DNA of 64,000 nucleotides from the NCBI RefSeq assembly GCF_013385425.1, contig NZ_JACAQA010000003.1, forward strand, positions 372,001 through 436,000, written 5' to 3'. This DNA comes from Pseudomonas gingeri. Its GTDB lineage: Bacteria; Pseudomonadota; Gammaproteobacteria; Pseudomonadales; Pseudomonadaceae. The notes beneath the pieces were generated by a model. That model was given only the letters and a program-made list of their open reading frames with translations. It was not told the DNA's origin and did no database searches. Shown here piece after piece: positions 9,764-19,534 of this stretch (positions are counted from its first letter, which is position 1; each line of letters opens with the position of its first letter). The position numbers and the translations under genes are program-made.

Positions 9764-11113
9764 TCATTGTCGTATGAAGGCCTCATCGACCCTGGCCAGG
9801 TCGGTTTCGCGCAAGGTGCCCGCGTAGTAATGCAATTTGGTCCAGGCCATCAGGTAGTCGTAGCGCGCCTGGGCCAGGTCGCGCCGGGTGCTGTAGAGCT
9901 GCTGCTCGGCGTTCAGCGCATCGAGGTTGACCCGCTCGCCACCGAGGATGCTCTGCTTGGTCGAGACCACCAGGGCTTCGGCCGAACTCAAGGCCTTCTG
10001 ATAGGCGCGCAACTTGCTCACCCCCGACAGGCAGGCACTGAACTGACGACGCAGCTCGATCAGGGTTTCGCGGGTCTTGCCGTCCAGTTCGTATTCGGCC
10101 TGTTCCAGATTGGCGCTGGCCTGGCGCACCGACGCCGAGACGCCGCCACCGGCGAACAACGGCACGTTCACCTCGAAACCGATAGTGTTGGTGTCGTAGC
10201 GCTGGTTGTAGGTGTTGCCGCTGTCGGACTCGCTCTTGCGCACGCTGGCGTAGGCATTGAGCTTGGGCAAGTGCCCGGCGCGGTTGCGCTCCACTTCATA
10301 ATGGGCCACTTCCAGTGCCTGGCGCTGGGACGCCAGGGTCGGGTTGTTCTCCAGGGCCATGGCGTGCCAGGTATCGAAGTTGGCCGGCTCCAGGGGAAAC
10401 GACTGAAAGGTCCGGGCCAGTGGCGCCAGTTCGGAAACATCCACCGACGCTACGCCGATCAGCGCCCCCAGTTCGCGCAGGGCGGCATCCTGTTCGTTGC
10501 GGGCTTCGATTTCCTCGGCGGTGGCCAGTTCGAAACGCGACTCGGCTTCGAGAATATCGGTACGTGTGCCCTCGCCCTGGCGGAACAGATGCTCGTTCTG
10601 CTGGAACTGCTCCCCATAGGCTTTCTTGCGGGCCTGGGCGATCTCGATCTGGTCCTGGGCAAACAACGCCTTGGTGTAATAGGTCAGGACCCGCACCAGC
10701 AGCTCCTGGCTCTTGCCGCGAAAGGTTTCATCGGCGAACAACGCCTGGGCCACGCCCTTGCGGTAATTGGCATAGGCCTCGTAGTCGATCAGCGGTTGTT
10801 GCAGCATCAGCGTCGAGCCGGAGCTGGTGTAGTGACGGTCCTCGTGGGAGTTGCCCCGTTCGCTGAGGTAGGTGGCCCGCGAATCGTTACGGCCCTGGTT
10901 GTAGTTATAGGAAATCTTCGGCAGCAGGCCGGCCCGGCCAATGGCGCGGTTTTCCTGGCCGGCATCGCGCTCCTTGAGCGCGCCGAGGAATACCGGGTCA
11001 TTGCGCAGCGCCTGCTCATACACCTGGAACGGCCCCATGGCCTGGCTGCCGGTGCTGACCAACAGGGACAGCGTTGCCACGATCATCGACAGTGTCTTCA
11101 TTCGGTGAAACAT
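9764..11113 (-). CDS. aprF: AprF, TolC-family outer membrane channel of the type I exporter
   Basis: A 449-residue TolC-like outer membrane efflux protein with a signal peptide ending SQA (about residues 1-24) and the two repeated coiled-coil halves typical of the family. It starts one base past the aprE stop, so it is coupled to it. A second possible start lies four codons in (MKTLS). Role: outer membrane exit duct for AprA and the lipase. The lipase gene follows 25 bases later. Confidence 0.93.
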   Translation of the reverse strand: MFHRMKTLSMIVATLSLLVSTGSQAMGPFQVYEQALRNDPVFLGALKERDAGQENRAIGRAGLLPKISYNYNQGRNDSRATYLSERGNSHEDRHYTSSGSTLMLQQPLIDYEAYANYRKGVAQALFADETFRGKSQELLVRVLTYYTKALFAQDQIEIAQARKKAYGEQFQQNEHLFRQGEGTRTDILEAESRFELATAEEIEARNEQDAALRELGALIGVASVDVSELAPLARTFQSFPLEPANFDTWHAMALENNPTLASQRQALEVAHYEVERNRAGHLPKLNAYASVRKSESDSGNTYNQRYDTNTIGFEVNVPLFAGGGVSASVRQASANLEQAEYELDGKTRETLIELRRQFSACLSGVSKLRAYQKALSSAEALVVSTKQSILGGERVNLDALNAEQQLYSTRRDLAQARYDYLMAWTKLHYYAGTLRETDLARVDEAFIRQ

Positions 11114-11114
11114 C

Positions 11115-12443
11115 CTATTGCTCGGTCAGCGCGGAACCCGCGCGGTCCAGCAGGGGTTTGAACAGATAGTTGAGCAGCGAGCGCTCGCCGGTCCGCACGA
11201 ACATCTCGGCGGGCATGCCCGGCTTGATCACCAGCCCGTGGAGTTTTTCCAGGGCCATGTCGCTCACCGACGTGCGCAGCACGTAATACGGCGCGCCGGT
11301 CTTTTCATCGAGCAACTGGTCGGCGGAGATCAGGCTGACTTCGCCGGGCACCCGTGGCGTGCGGCTCTGGTTGAAGGCGGTGAACAGGATGTCCACCGGC
11401 AGATGGCTGCCGACCTTGTCCACCAGGTTGACCGGCAGGTGCCCCTCGACTTCCAGGCGTTCGCCCTGGGGCACGATCTCCAGCAGGGTTTCCCCGGCAC
11501 GGATCACCGCGCCTTCGGTGTGCACGCTGAGGTTGACCGCGATGCCCTCCGCCGGCGCGACGATCTCGCTGTGCTGCAAATTGAAATCCGCCGAGCGCAG
11601 CTGCTGCTCCAGGGTCAGGCTCTTGAGCTGGGCCTCGGCCAGTTGGCCGCGCACTTCCTTCTGGTACTCCTCGCTGTGCTGGGAGAGCTTGAGACGCGAC
11701 TCGACAATGCCCTGCTCGACCCGCCCGCTTTCGCCGCTGTTCTGCGCCAGGTCCTGTTGCACCTGGGACAGTTGGCGCTGGTAGTCCAGCAGGCGGTTGC
11801 GCGGGATATAGCCGTTGTCCGCCAGGGGCTTGAGGTTGTCCAACTGGCTGCGCAGGGAATCGGCGCGGGCCAGCATGTCGTTGCGCGCGCGACGCATACC
11901 GGCCAGTTGCGAGCCGGCGCCGTCGATACTGGCGCGAATACCGGCCTGCTCCCGGGAAAAGGCTTCGCGACGGCTACTGAACAGTTGCCGCTGGCCTTCG
12001 AGCACCAGCGCCAGGGGCGGGTCGGCCTCCGCGCTCAACTCGGGCGGAAACACCACCCGGGGCAGGTTGTCGCGCTCGCTCTGCCAACGCGCCTGGCTGG
12101 CCCAGGCCATGCGGTACTGGGCCTGCAACGATTGCACATCGGCCGACAATTGCGTCTGGTCGAGACGAAACAGCGGCTGGCCCTGATGCACCACTTGCCC
12201 TTCGCGCACCAGGATCCGGCTGACCACGCCGCCGCCGAGGGATTGCACCGCCTTGCGCTTGCCGGATACCACCACGGTGCCCTGCACGGCAATGCCCTGG
12301 TCCAGCGGCGCCAGGGCCGCCCAGAGAAAGAAGCCGCCGGCACCCAGGAGGGCCAACAACCAGCCCATACGGGCAAAGAACCGGGCATCACGTTCCCGGT
12401 ATTCAACAGGGGTACTGATCTGCATTGTGCTGTCCTTGCTCAT
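11115..12443 (-). CDS. aprE: AprE, HlyD-family membrane fusion protein of the type I exporter
   Basis: A 442-residue adaptor with one N-terminal transmembrane helix (about residues 27-48), a barrel-sandwich segment ([20 protein letters not shown]), a long alpha-helical hairpin and a C-terminal HlyD_D23-type region ending near [14 protein letters not shown]. It links AprD in the inner membrane with AprF. Its ATG overlaps the aprD stop (ATGA). Confidence 0.94.
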   Translation of the reverse strand: MSKDSTMQISTPVEYRERDARFFARMGWLLALLGAGGFFLWAALAPLDQGIAVQGTVVVSGKRKAVQSLGGGVVSRILVREGQVVHQGQPLFRLDQTQLSADVQSLQAQYRMAWASQARWQSERDNLPRVVFPPELSAEADPPLALVLEGQRQLFSSRREAFSREQAGIRASIDGAGSQLAGMRRARNDMLARADSLRSQLDNLKPLADNGYIPRNRLLDYQRQLSQVQQDLAQNSGESGRVEQGIVESRLKLSQHSEEYQKEVRGQLAEAQLKSLTLEQQLRSADFNLQHSEIVAPAEGIAVNLSVHTEGAVIRAGETLLEIVPQGERLEVEGHLPVNLVDKVGSHLPVDILFTAFNQSRTPRVPGEVSLISADQLLDEKTGAPYYVLRTSVSDMALEKLHGLVIKPGMPAEMFVRTGERSLLNYLFKPLLDRAGSALTEQ

Positions 12444-14221
12444 GCGCCGCTACTGCGCGTCGGCGCGGGATACTGTCGGCTCAGGCTGACGCCCGCCGGG
12501 GTGGCTGCCTCGCGGGCCGGTTGCGGTGCGGGTTGGGCGCCGGCCGACAGTGCCTTGAGCACATCGGCACTGCTGCCGAAGGCTTGCAGGCGGCCTTCGT
12601 TGAGCACCAGCAACTTGTCCGCCTGGGTCAGGGAGGTGGAACGGTGGGTCACCAGGACCACTGTGCTGCCCCCCGCCTTGAGCAGGGCAATCGCCTGGGT
12701 CAGGGCGGTTTCCCCGACCACATCGAGGTTGGAATTGGGCTCATCCAGCACCACCAGGCGCGGGCCGCCATACAACGCGCGGGCCAGCGCCACCCGCTGC
12801 TTCTGCCCGCCGGACAGGCCGCTGCCGTCTTCTCCCAGCAGTGTGTCGTAGCCCTGGGGCAGGCGCAGGATCAGCTCGTGCACACCGGCCTGACGTGCCG
12901 CCTCGACCACTTTCGCCGAGTCGACCTCGGCAAACCGCGCGATATTTTCGGCAATGGTGCCGCTGAACAACTCGATGTCCTGGGGCAAATAACCAATATG
13001 CGGACCGAGGTCGTCGCGGTCCCAGCGGTGCAGGTCGGCACCGTCCAGGCGCACGGTGCCGCCCAGGGTCGGCCAGACGCCCACCAGCACCCGGGCCAGG
13101 GTCGACTTGCCCGAGCCCGAGGCACCGAGCACCCCCAGCACCTCGCCGGGGGCCAGGCTGAAACTCACCTGGTGCAGGGTCGCGACACGCTTGCCCGGCG
13201 GTCCGGCGCTGACCTGTTCAAAGGCTACCTGGCCCTGGGGAGCAGGCAGGCTCATCTGCCCTTCTGTCTCGGGGAACTCACGCAACAGGCCGTCCAGGCG
13301 CTGATAGGCGAGCTTGGCCGTGCTCCACTGTTTCCACACCGCAATCAACTGGTCGATGGGGCTGAGCACCCGGCCCATAAGGATCGAGCCGGCGATCATC
13401 ATCCCGGCGGTCATCTCACCCTTGATCACCAGCAGCGCCCCCAGGCCCAGCACCAGCGATTGCAGGCACAGGCGCAACATCTTGCTCAGGGAAGTAATCA
13501 CCGCCCCGGTATCGCTGGCGCGGTTCTGCCGTGCCAGAAATCGCGAGTGCACCTGGAACCAGCGCCTGCGCAAGGCCCCGAGCATGCCCATGGCCTGGAT
13601 CGTCTCGGCGTTGTGCAGATGACTGGTGGCCAACTGAGTCGAGCGTTGCGAATAACCGCTGGCTTCGCTCAAGGGCTTTTTGGTCATGGACTCGTTGAGG
13701 CAGGCCAGGGCGATCAGCAACAAGGCCCCGACACTGGCGAACACCCCCAGCCAGGGATTGAACAGGAAGATCACCAGCAGGTAGATGGGAAACCACGGTG
13801 CGTCGAAAAAGGCGAACAGGGCCGGGCCGGTGAGAAACTGGCGAATCTGCGTCAGGTCGCCGAGGGACTGGCCGGCATGCCCTTCGCCGCGCAACAGGTT
13901 GCGCTCGAAGGCCGCCTGGTAGACCCGCAGGTTCAAGCGCCGCTCCAGGGCGCTGCCGATGCGGATCACGATAAAACTGCGGACCACTTCCAGCAGCCCG
14001 ATAAAGGCAAAGAACCCCACCACCATCAGGGTCAGCATGACCAGGGTGGTTTCGTTCTGGGAGGTCAATACCCGGTCATAGACCTGGAGCATGTAAATCG
14101 AAGGCACCAGCATCAGCAGATTGATCAACGCGGTAAAACAACCGACGCTGAACAACACACTTTTATAATCGCCGAGCACACGGATCAAAGGTGTCCCGGA
14201 CATCATTTTCGGCGGGTTCAT
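12440..14221 (-). CDS. aprD: AprD, ABC transporter ATPase/permease of the type I exporter
   Basis: A 593-residue half-transporter of the PrtD/AprD type. It has six membrane segments in the first 300 residues and then an ATPase with Walker [10 protein letters not shown], signature LSGGQKQR and Walker [12 protein letters not shown] (the EPNSNLD form is characteristic of PrtD-like exporters). The ATG at 14221 is preferred because AAGGA lies 6 bases upstream; a GTG eight codons earlier has a poorer site. It powers export of AprA and the lipase. Inh lies 184 bases upstream and aprE overlaps downstream. Confidence 0.94.
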   Translation of the reverse strand: MNPPKMMSGTPLIRVLGDYKSVLFSVGCFTALINLLMLVPSIYMLQVYDRVLTSQNETTLVMLTLMVVGFFAFIGLLEVVRSFIVIRIGSALERRLNLRVYQAAFERNLLRGEGHAGQSLGDLTQIRQFLTGPALFAFFDAPWFPIYLLVIFLFNPWLGVFASVGALLLIALACLNESMTKKPLSEASGYSQRSTQLATSHLHNAETIQAMGMLGALRRRWFQVHSRFLARQNRASDTGAVITSLSKMLRLCLQSLVLGLGALLVIKGEMTAGMMIAGSILMGRVLSPIDQLIAVWKQWSTAKLAYQRLDGLLREFPETEGQMSLPAPQGQVAFEQVSAGPPGKRVATLHQVSFSLAPGEVLGVLGASGSGKSTLARVLVGVWPTLGGTVRLDGADLHRWDRDDLGPHIGYLPQDIELFSGTIAENIARFAEVDSAKVVEAARQAGVHELILRLPQGYDTLLGEDGSGLSGGQKQRVALARALYGGPRLVVLDEPNSNLDVVGETALTQAIALLKAGGSTVVLVTHRSTSLTQADKLLVLNEGRLQAFGSSADVLKALSAGAQPAPQPAREAATPAGVSLSRQYPAPTRSSGA

Positions 14222-14404
14222 CTCTCTTCCTTGAAGTTTACGCACAGCCGGATACGCACCTTTATTCGATGGCCGGCGAGCCGCTCGGGAATATAGGCAC
14301 TTTCAATAGGAGTCGTTCTTTAGCGACGCATAAAGACTGAACGAGAACACAACTAACAGGCACAAGGCATCAAGTTGCCGTTTAATCGATTTGCACCTGG
14401 ATAC

Positions 14405-14800
14405 TCAGGGCTTATCGCGCACCAGTACCAGAACGCTTCCATTCTTCAAACGCACTTCATAACGATCCGCCTTCTGCCGATTGAGATGGACGATGCCAGT
14501 CCCTTCGGCGCCATACAGCCACAGGCCATCGGGGGTCGGTTCCCAGTTGGCCGGGCGTTCGCCCAACCAGCCGGCGATGCACTCCAGGTCGCCACTCAGG
14601 CGCGGTGACTGCAACGCCAGGTCAAGCTTGCAGGCCTGGGGGTTCTCACCTTCAGGGTACATCCGCCACTGGCCGACAAGGGCCTCGGGGCTGGTCATGA
14701 GCAGGCTGCTCGCCATGGTGACTTCTCCAGAAAACGCCAGAAACGCAGCCATCAGCCACGTCGAATAGGTACTGCGAACAAAGGTCTTGATCATGGACAT
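14405..14800 (-). CDS. inh: Inh/AprI periplasmic metalloprotease inhibitor
   Basis: A 131-residue protein with a signal peptide (about residues 1-30, ending TMASS), a small beta-barrel and a Cys pair (CKLDL, LECIAG) as in Inh/AprI. The family inhibits serralysins by inserting its N-terminal residues into the active-site cleft, protecting the periplasm. It sits directly between aprA and aprD, the standard location. The start may be this ATG or the ATG two codons later. Confidence 0.9.
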   Translation of the reverse strand: MSMIKTFVRSTYSTWLMAAFLAFSGEVTMASSLLMTSPEALVGQWRMYPEGENPQACKLDLALQSPRLSGDLECIAGWLGERPANWEPTPDGLWLYGAEGTGIVHLNRQKADRYEVRLKNGSVLVLVRDKP

Positions 14801-14816
14801 GGACTACCTGGCCAGA

Positions 14817-14838
14817 GGGCAGCGCTGCAGCGCTGCCC
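14817..14838 (-). promoter_or_regulatory. Perfect 22-bp palindrome between aprA and inh
   Basis: GGGCAGCGCTG is followed at once by its exact reverse complement, with no mismatch. It lies 13 bases after the aprA stop and 16 before the inh start codon. No T-run follows on the minus strand, so it is not a classical terminator. Partial termination or protection of the aprA mRNA 3' end is likely and would make aprA output exceed that of the downstream exporter genes; this is inference. Confidence 0.6.
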
Positions 14839-14851
14839 CTACCGCATCAAC

Positions 14852-16300
14852 TCAAGCCACGATATCCGTGACCGCGGCCTGACCCACGGTGGTCACCAGG
14901 AAATCGGCGACGCCGTGCCCGGAGAAGTCCACCGCCAGGGTACCCAGGTTGGTGCCCGAGGCATACGTCAGTACCGCATCGCCGGCATGGCCGGTGAACG
15001 CGTTGACGAAGGTCAGGCCCGAACCATGGGTGATCCCGGACAGATCGATCTTGTCCTGGCCACTGGTGAAGTCCATGATCCGGTCGGCCGCTTTCGGCGC
15101 CGAGTCGGAAACGGCGGCGAACACGAAGGTATCGTTGCCCGAACCACCCCAGAGCTTGTCGGCACCGCCAGCCCCGTAGAGGATATCGTTGCCGGCACCG
15201 CCGCGCAGTTCGTTGGCCGCATCGTTGCCGATCAGCAGGTCGTTGCCCGAACCGCCGACGGCGTTCTCGATCGTGACACCCTGGGCAATGGAGATATTAC
15301 CCACCATGCCGCCAACGTCGGAGAACGAGCCGTCATGCAGGTTGATCTTCTGGTTCTGGGTGAACCCGGAGAAGTCCAGGGTATCGTTGCCGCCGCCGTC
15401 CCAGACCGAGAACACCAGCTTGTCCGAAGACGAAGTGGCGCTCAGGTAGTCGCGACCGGCATTGGAGTTGAACCCATAGGTGGTGTCGCCGGAACGGGTG
15501 CTGTAGTTGGCGCCGTAGAGTTTCTGGATCGCCGCGATATCATCCATCAGCGGGCCCGAGGAATAAGCCTCGACCCCGCCTTTGCTGAAGTTCTGGCTGG
15601 TGTTGCTTTCGCTCCAGTAGCTCATGACGCTGTAGCCGCGGGTGTCCTGTCCATAGGACGCGTCATTGTAGGTCGGGTTGCCTTCGCCGGCGTTGTAATC
15701 GCCGGGATGAGCCAGGCCGAGGGTATGGCCGATCTCATGGGTCAGGGTCTGGCGACCGTAGTTGTTCAGGCCAGGCGTCTTGTTGACGTTGTAGCCGCTA
15801 CCGGTCAGGTACCAGGACTGGCCGTCGTAGCCAGGCTCGGTTCCCGGCAGGAAGGCGAATGCCGCCGCGCCTTCCTGCCCGCCGCTGTAGTTACCGAAGG
15901 TCATATGACCATCGCCACCCTTCGCCGCCTCCGTGAAGGTCACATTGGCCACGTCCGCCCAGGATTGCATGGAGAGCACGGCCTGCGACTTCTGCAGCGC
16001 GCTGAACTGGCTGAACCCGGTGACGCCCAGACCGCTGAAATTCGAGGTCTGGGAAGTCAGGAAGGTATAGGTCAGTTCGATCTTGCCGCTGCCGTCCAGA
16101 TCGTGCCAGGCGGCACCGTCACGCAGCAGTTGCGTGGCGGCCTGATCGACGGAGTAGGAGGGTTTGCCATTGACCGTGAGATTACCGCCACGGTCGTATT
16201 GATGGCTGAAGCTATCGATCTGGTTAAAGGCGGAACTTGTCCCGTTGGCCGCCAGTGCCGCATCAGAAGAAACAATAGCTTTGGTTTTGACTTTCGACAT
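14852..16300 (-). CDS. aprA: AprA, serralysin-family alkaline metalloprotease
   Basis: A 482-residue secreted zinc protease. It has a short propeptide, the zinc motif [12 protein letters not shown] at residues 188-199 with the Met-turn SVMSYW at 224-229, then RTX calcium repeats ([30 protein letters not shown]) and the terminal type I export signal ending DIVA. The ATG at 16300 is chosen for AAGGAAG 8 bases upstream and for the normal serralysin length; 17 extra codons upstream are open but lack a ribosome site. It is the first gene of the export locus. The ribosome site lies in a perfect Rsm consensus, suggesting Gac/Rsm control. Confidence 0.96.
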   Translation of the reverse strand: MSKVKTKAIVSSDAALAANGTSSAFNQIDSFSHQYDRGGNLTVNGKPSYSVDQAATQLLRDGAAWHDLDGSGKIELTYTFLTSQTSNFSGLGVTGFSQFSALQKSQAVLSMQSWADVANVTFTEAAKGGDGHMTFGNYSGGQEGAAAFAFLPGTEPGYDGQSWYLTGSGYNVNKTPGLNNYGRQTLTHEIGHTLGLAHPGDYNAGEGNPTYNDASYGQDTRGYSVMSYWSESNTSQNFSKGGVEAYSSGPLMDDIAAIQKLYGANYSTRSGDTTYGFNSNAGRDYLSATSSSDKLVFSVWDGGGNDTLDFSGFTQNQKINLHDGSFSDVGGMVGNISIAQGVTIENAVGGSGNDLLIGNDAANELRGGAGNDILYGAGGADKLWGGSGNDTFVFAAVSDSAPKAADRIMDFTSGQDKIDLSGITHGSGLTFVNAFTGHAGDAVLTYASGTNLGTLAVDFSGHGVADFLVTTVGQAAVTDIVA

Positions 16301-16319
16301 AAACACACTTCCTTGTTTG
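16301..16319 (-). promoter_or_regulatory. RsmA/RsmE-type binding site over the aprA ribosome site
   Basis: On the minus strand the bases just before the aprA ATG read ACAAGGAAGT, which fits the SELEX consensus (A/U)CANGGANG(U/A) exactly. They are flanked by AAACA and TGTTT, so AGGAAGTG can sit in the loop of a 5-bp hairpin. Rsm proteins bind such loops and block translation. Control of aprA by Gac/Rsm is known in fluorescent pseudomonads. Confidence 0.65.
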
Positions 16320-16609
16320 CAAGTGAAACAGTTTTTGTCAGATAGCGACAATCCCTTGGCGAGATCATCCTATCACTCGCCCTTTTTGAAGGCAGCGAGA
16401 AACTGACACAATTTGAAATCAAACGTCCAGCGCTTTTTTGATAACAAATCCCATAAACACCGAAAACACCTACAAACGCTGGACAACGCCATGAAAGTTT
16501 TTTCTGACAGTAACGGCCGACTCACCCAAGCAGACTTTCGGAAAACTTCAAGTCGCAAGAATGCATATGGGAAGTGCATCAATAAATGACCAACCAGTCA
16601 CTTTTATAC
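16320..16609. other. AT-rich intergenic region upstream of aprA
   Basis: About 290 bases of lower GC separate the divergent-facing aprA promoter side from the 3' end of the aminopeptidase gene. I see no open frame with a ribosome site and no confident promoter; the aprA promoter should lie here. Confidence 0.5.
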
Positions 16610-17713
16610 TTATAAATTTCCCGGTCGACCACTCGTTCTCAATGCATTCAGGACAACTTCGCCGCTTAACGCCGATACCGCTGTTCCATCGGCCGTGTTC
16701 ATGTCCTCGCCGGCCAGCAGGGCATTGATGATCGCCTCCTCCACCGCTTCGGCGGCCGCCAGGAACAAGGGGGAAATATGATCGTTGTTGAGCATCGCCA
16801 GCGGGCTGCTGAACGGCAGGTCCTTGCGCCCGTAGTCGGCGGGTGGCAACTGGTCGTTGCCGGTGGCGAAGGCCAGGAAGATATCGCCGCTGGAGTCCTC
16901 GGTACCGCCGCCGGTGCGGGCGATACCGATGGAAGCCCGTTGCGCCAGGCGCTGGCATTGATGGGGCAGCAAGGGTGCGTCGGTGGCGAGAATCACCACG
17001 ATCGAGCCCATGCCCGGGGTGCCACGACGGGCGAAAGGCGACGGGATATCCAGCAATTGGCGACCAACCGGATAGCCATCCACCCGCAGCTCCTGGCGCT
17101 TGCCATGATTGGCCTGGACCAGCGCGCCGACGGTCCAGCCGCCCTGCGCTGCCGACAGGCGCCGGGATGAGGTGCCGATACCGCCCTTGAATTCATGGCA
17201 GATCATCCCGGTACCGCCACCCACCGAGCCTTCGGTCACCGGACCGGGCCTGGCATCGGCCAGCGCTTCACGGACCTGCGCGGGGCCGACATGCTGGCCC
17301 CAGATATCATTGAGCACCCCGTCATAGGTTTCCATCACCACCGGCATGCACCAGTACACCGCCGGGTCCGCCAGGCTGTCGCGCTCGTCGGCGATCAGCG
17401 CATCGCGCACCACACCGACGCTATGGGTATTGGTGATCGCCACGGGCGTGGTCAGCAGCCCGGCTTCGCGAATCCACTCCAGGCCCGTGGCATCGCCATT
17501 GCCGTTGAGCACATGGCAACCGGCGAAACAGGGCTGCTGCCGCGCCGCGCCGGGCCGTGGCTGGATCAGCGTCACGCCGGTGCGCACCTGCTTGCCGTCG
17601 ATCTCGGTCTTCAATGTACTGTGGCCGACCCGTACACCGGGCACATCGGTGATGGCATTGAACGGCCCCGGTGTTCCCAGGCCCAGGGTGATTCCCCATT
17701 CACGTGCGCGCAT
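16610..17713 (-). CDS. P1/DmpA-family aminopeptidase (Ntn-type)
   Basis: A 367-residue peptidase of MEROPS family S58 (DmpA/BapA). The conserved first block is GPFNAITDVPGVRVGH (residues 17-31); EGSVGGGTGM follows at 161-170. The self-cleavage site is visible as Gly236-Ser237 in GMGSIVVILATDAPL. In DmpA, the Ser freed at this Gly-Ser bond becomes the N-terminal nucleophile of the small subunit. Family substrates are N-terminal D- or L-residues or beta-peptides; which applies here cannot be told. Its TGA overlaps nothing and it stands alone, divergent from the AraC gene 172 bases away. Confidence 0.88.
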   Translation of the reverse strand: MRAREWGITLGLGTPGPFNAITDVPGVRVGHSTLKTEIDGKQVRTGVTLIQPRPGAARQQPCFAGCHVLNGNGDATGLEWIREAGLLTTPVAITNTHSVGVVRDALIADERDSLADPAVYWCMPVVMETYDGVLNDIWGQHVGPAQVREALADARPGPVTEGSVGGGTGMICHEFKGGIGTSSRRLSAAQGGWTVGALVQANHGKRQELRVDGYPVGRQLLDIPSPFARRGTPGMGSIVVILATDAPLLPHQCQRLAQRASIGIARTGGGTEDSSGDIFLAFATGNDQLPPADYGRKDLPFSSPLAMLNNDHISPLFLAAAEAVEEAIINALLAGEDMNTADGTAVSALSGEVVLNALRTSGRPGNL

Positions 17714-17885
17714 AATCCCTCTCTGTCCGCGGGTTTGAAATGTGCGGCCACTCTAGGCGCTCACTTCCCGCTCGCCAATTCCCCTATCGGGGTACTGTCG
17801 AGCCCGTGCACGGATCTTCTAGACTGCTACCCGGCCGCCAGCCTCTACTGAAGCACAGCAGATTGACCACGACTCCAGGAACCCC

Positions 17886-18737
17886 ATGTCCAGCACCGTC
17901 AACCACTGGGTCGACCTGAACCAGGACCGCGACACCGGCATCGAAACCCTGCGCGCGCGTTTCCAGGGGCATACCCATGCCTACGATGCCCACTGGCACG
18001 ACAGCTACCTGGTGGGTGTCACCGAACAAGGCGTGCAGCAGTTCAATTGCCGGGGCACCCGCTACCAAAGCCTGGCAGGTAACGTCTTCCTGCTCGAACC
18101 CGGCGAGATCCATGACGGCGACGCACCCACCGACGGCGGCTTCACCTACCGCACCATCTATCTCGACCCACACTGGCTGGAGCGGGAGCTGAGCGCGCTG
18201 TTCGAGGAAGTCCCGGCGGGCAGCCAACTGAGCTTTGCCGCGACCCTGGCCACCGACACCCGCCTGGCCCAGGCCACCAGTGCCGCGTTCCAGGCCATTC
18301 ACACCCAGGAATTGCGCATCGTCCGGCAAAGCGCCCTCGACCGTTTGCTCGACAGCCTCACCGACCATCTGCACTGGCGCGCCCGCTACCGCGAGGACCC
18401 GCGCCTGCCACGGGTTGCGCAGGTTGCCCGCGAGTACTTGCACGCCCATCTGCAACATGACCTGAGCCTGGATGAGGTCGCGGCCGTCTGTGGTGTCGAC
18501 CGCTTCCGCCTGACCCGAGCCTTCAAGGCCGCCTACGGTCTGCCGCCCCACGCCTACCTGGTGCAATTGCGGGTGGCCAAGGCGCGGCAACTGCTGTCCC
18601 GGGGCGAAACCCCGGCGAATGTCGCCATGACACTGGGCTTCGCCGACCAGAGCCACCTGGGCCGCTGGTTTGTCCGCGCCTACGGGCTGACGCCCGCCGC
18701 CTACCGCAAGCGCTGCTCAAATCTTCCAGACGCCTGA
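17886..18737 (+). CDS. AraC-family transcriptional regulator (AraC_binding + HTH_18)
   Basis: A 283-residue regulator. The N-terminal cupin sensor contains HTHAYDAHWHDSYLVGV and LLEPGEIHDG. The C-terminal double HTH spans about residues 180-275 (LDEVAAVCGVDRFRLTRAFK, then ANVAMTLGFADQSHLGRWF). AGGAACCCC precedes the ATG. The LysE-type exporter gene begins 52 bases downstream on the same strand, so the regulator probably controls that exporter in response to an amino acid or related ligand; this is inference from the common AraC-LysE pairing. Confidence 0.9.
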   Translation: MSSTVNHWVDLNQDRDTGIETLRARFQGHTHAYDAHWHDSYLVGVTEQGVQQFNCRGTRYQSLAGNVFLLEPGEIHDGDAPTDGGFTYRTIYLDPHWLERELSALFEEVPAGSQLSFAATLATDTRLAQATSAAFQAIHTQELRIVRQSALDRLLDSLTDHLHWRARYREDPRLPRVAQVAREYLHAHLQHDLSLDEVAAVCGVDRFRLTRAFKAAYGLPPHAYLVQLRVAKARQLLSRGETPANVAMTLGFADQSHLGRWFVRAYGLTPAAYRKRCSNLPDA

Positions 18738-18788
18738 GGCGGCACGCGGGAAGATCGGTTGATCGATCTTTCAGTGGAGCCCCTCCCC

Positions 18789-19400
18789 ATGTTGTCCAGC
18801 CTTTCCAGCTTCCTGCCCTTTGTGCTCTTCGCCATCGTCGCCTCCGTCACCCCCGGGCCGAACAATATCCTGGTGCTGAGCAACAGTGCCCGCCATGGCC
18901 TGGCGGCAGCCCTGCCGATCATCCTCGGCGCCGGTGCCGGCGCGGCACTGATCGTCCTACTGGTGGGCAGCGGTGTCGGTGAATCGCTGGCACAACGGCC
19001 CCAGGTCCGCACCGGCATGCAATGGCTCGGCATCGCCTGGCTGAGCTACCTGGCCTGGCAGATCTTCAGTGCCCCAGCCACGGCCATCGATCCCGACGCG
19101 GCACCGGCCAAACGTCTCGGCCTGTTCGGCGCGGCCAGCCTGCAACTGATCAATCCGAAGGTCTGGATGATGGCCCTGGCGGTGGTCGGCGTGTTCGCCG
19201 GCAACGGTGCCGAACGCCAGGCCCACGTGCTGTCACTGTCCCTGGTGTTCTTCCTGGTGTCGCTGCCATGCATGAGCCTGTGGGCGGTACTCGGTGTCGG
19301 CTCCGCGCGGCTGTTTCGCTCGCCCCTGGCGATGCAACGGTTCAATCGCTGCATGGCGCTGCTGTTGCTGGTTTCGGCCTGGCTGAGCGTGCTGGTATAA
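18789..19400 (+). CDS. LysE-family amino acid exporter
   Basis: A 203-residue membrane protein with six predicted helices and the LysE/RhtB signature ASVTPGPNNILVLSNSARHG near residue 20. The ATG at 18789 gives the usual length of about 205; an in-frame TTG 30 bases earlier would extend it. Role: efflux of amino acids or analogues, substrate unknown. It follows the AraC gene closely and probably depends on it. Confidence 0.88.
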   Translation: MLSSLSSFLPFVLFAIVASVTPGPNNILVLSNSARHGLAAALPIILGAGAGAALIVLLVGSGVGESLAQRPQVRTGMQWLGIAWLSYLAWQIFSAPATAIDPDAAPAKRLGLFGAASLQLINPKVWMMALAVVGVFAGNGAERQAHVLSLSLVFFLVSLPCMSLWAVLGVGSARLFRSPLAMQRFNRCMALLLLVSAWLSVLV

Positions 19401-19534
19401 CGTCGGGGTCGCTGCAGTGCAAAAGCCGGTCGCACTGGTGCGCTTTTGCCAGCAGCCGGCTGCGTAACGTGGCCGGACGGTGCATGAAGACACCGAACTC
19501 CACAATAAACGACCTGCCGCGAGACCTGCGTATC

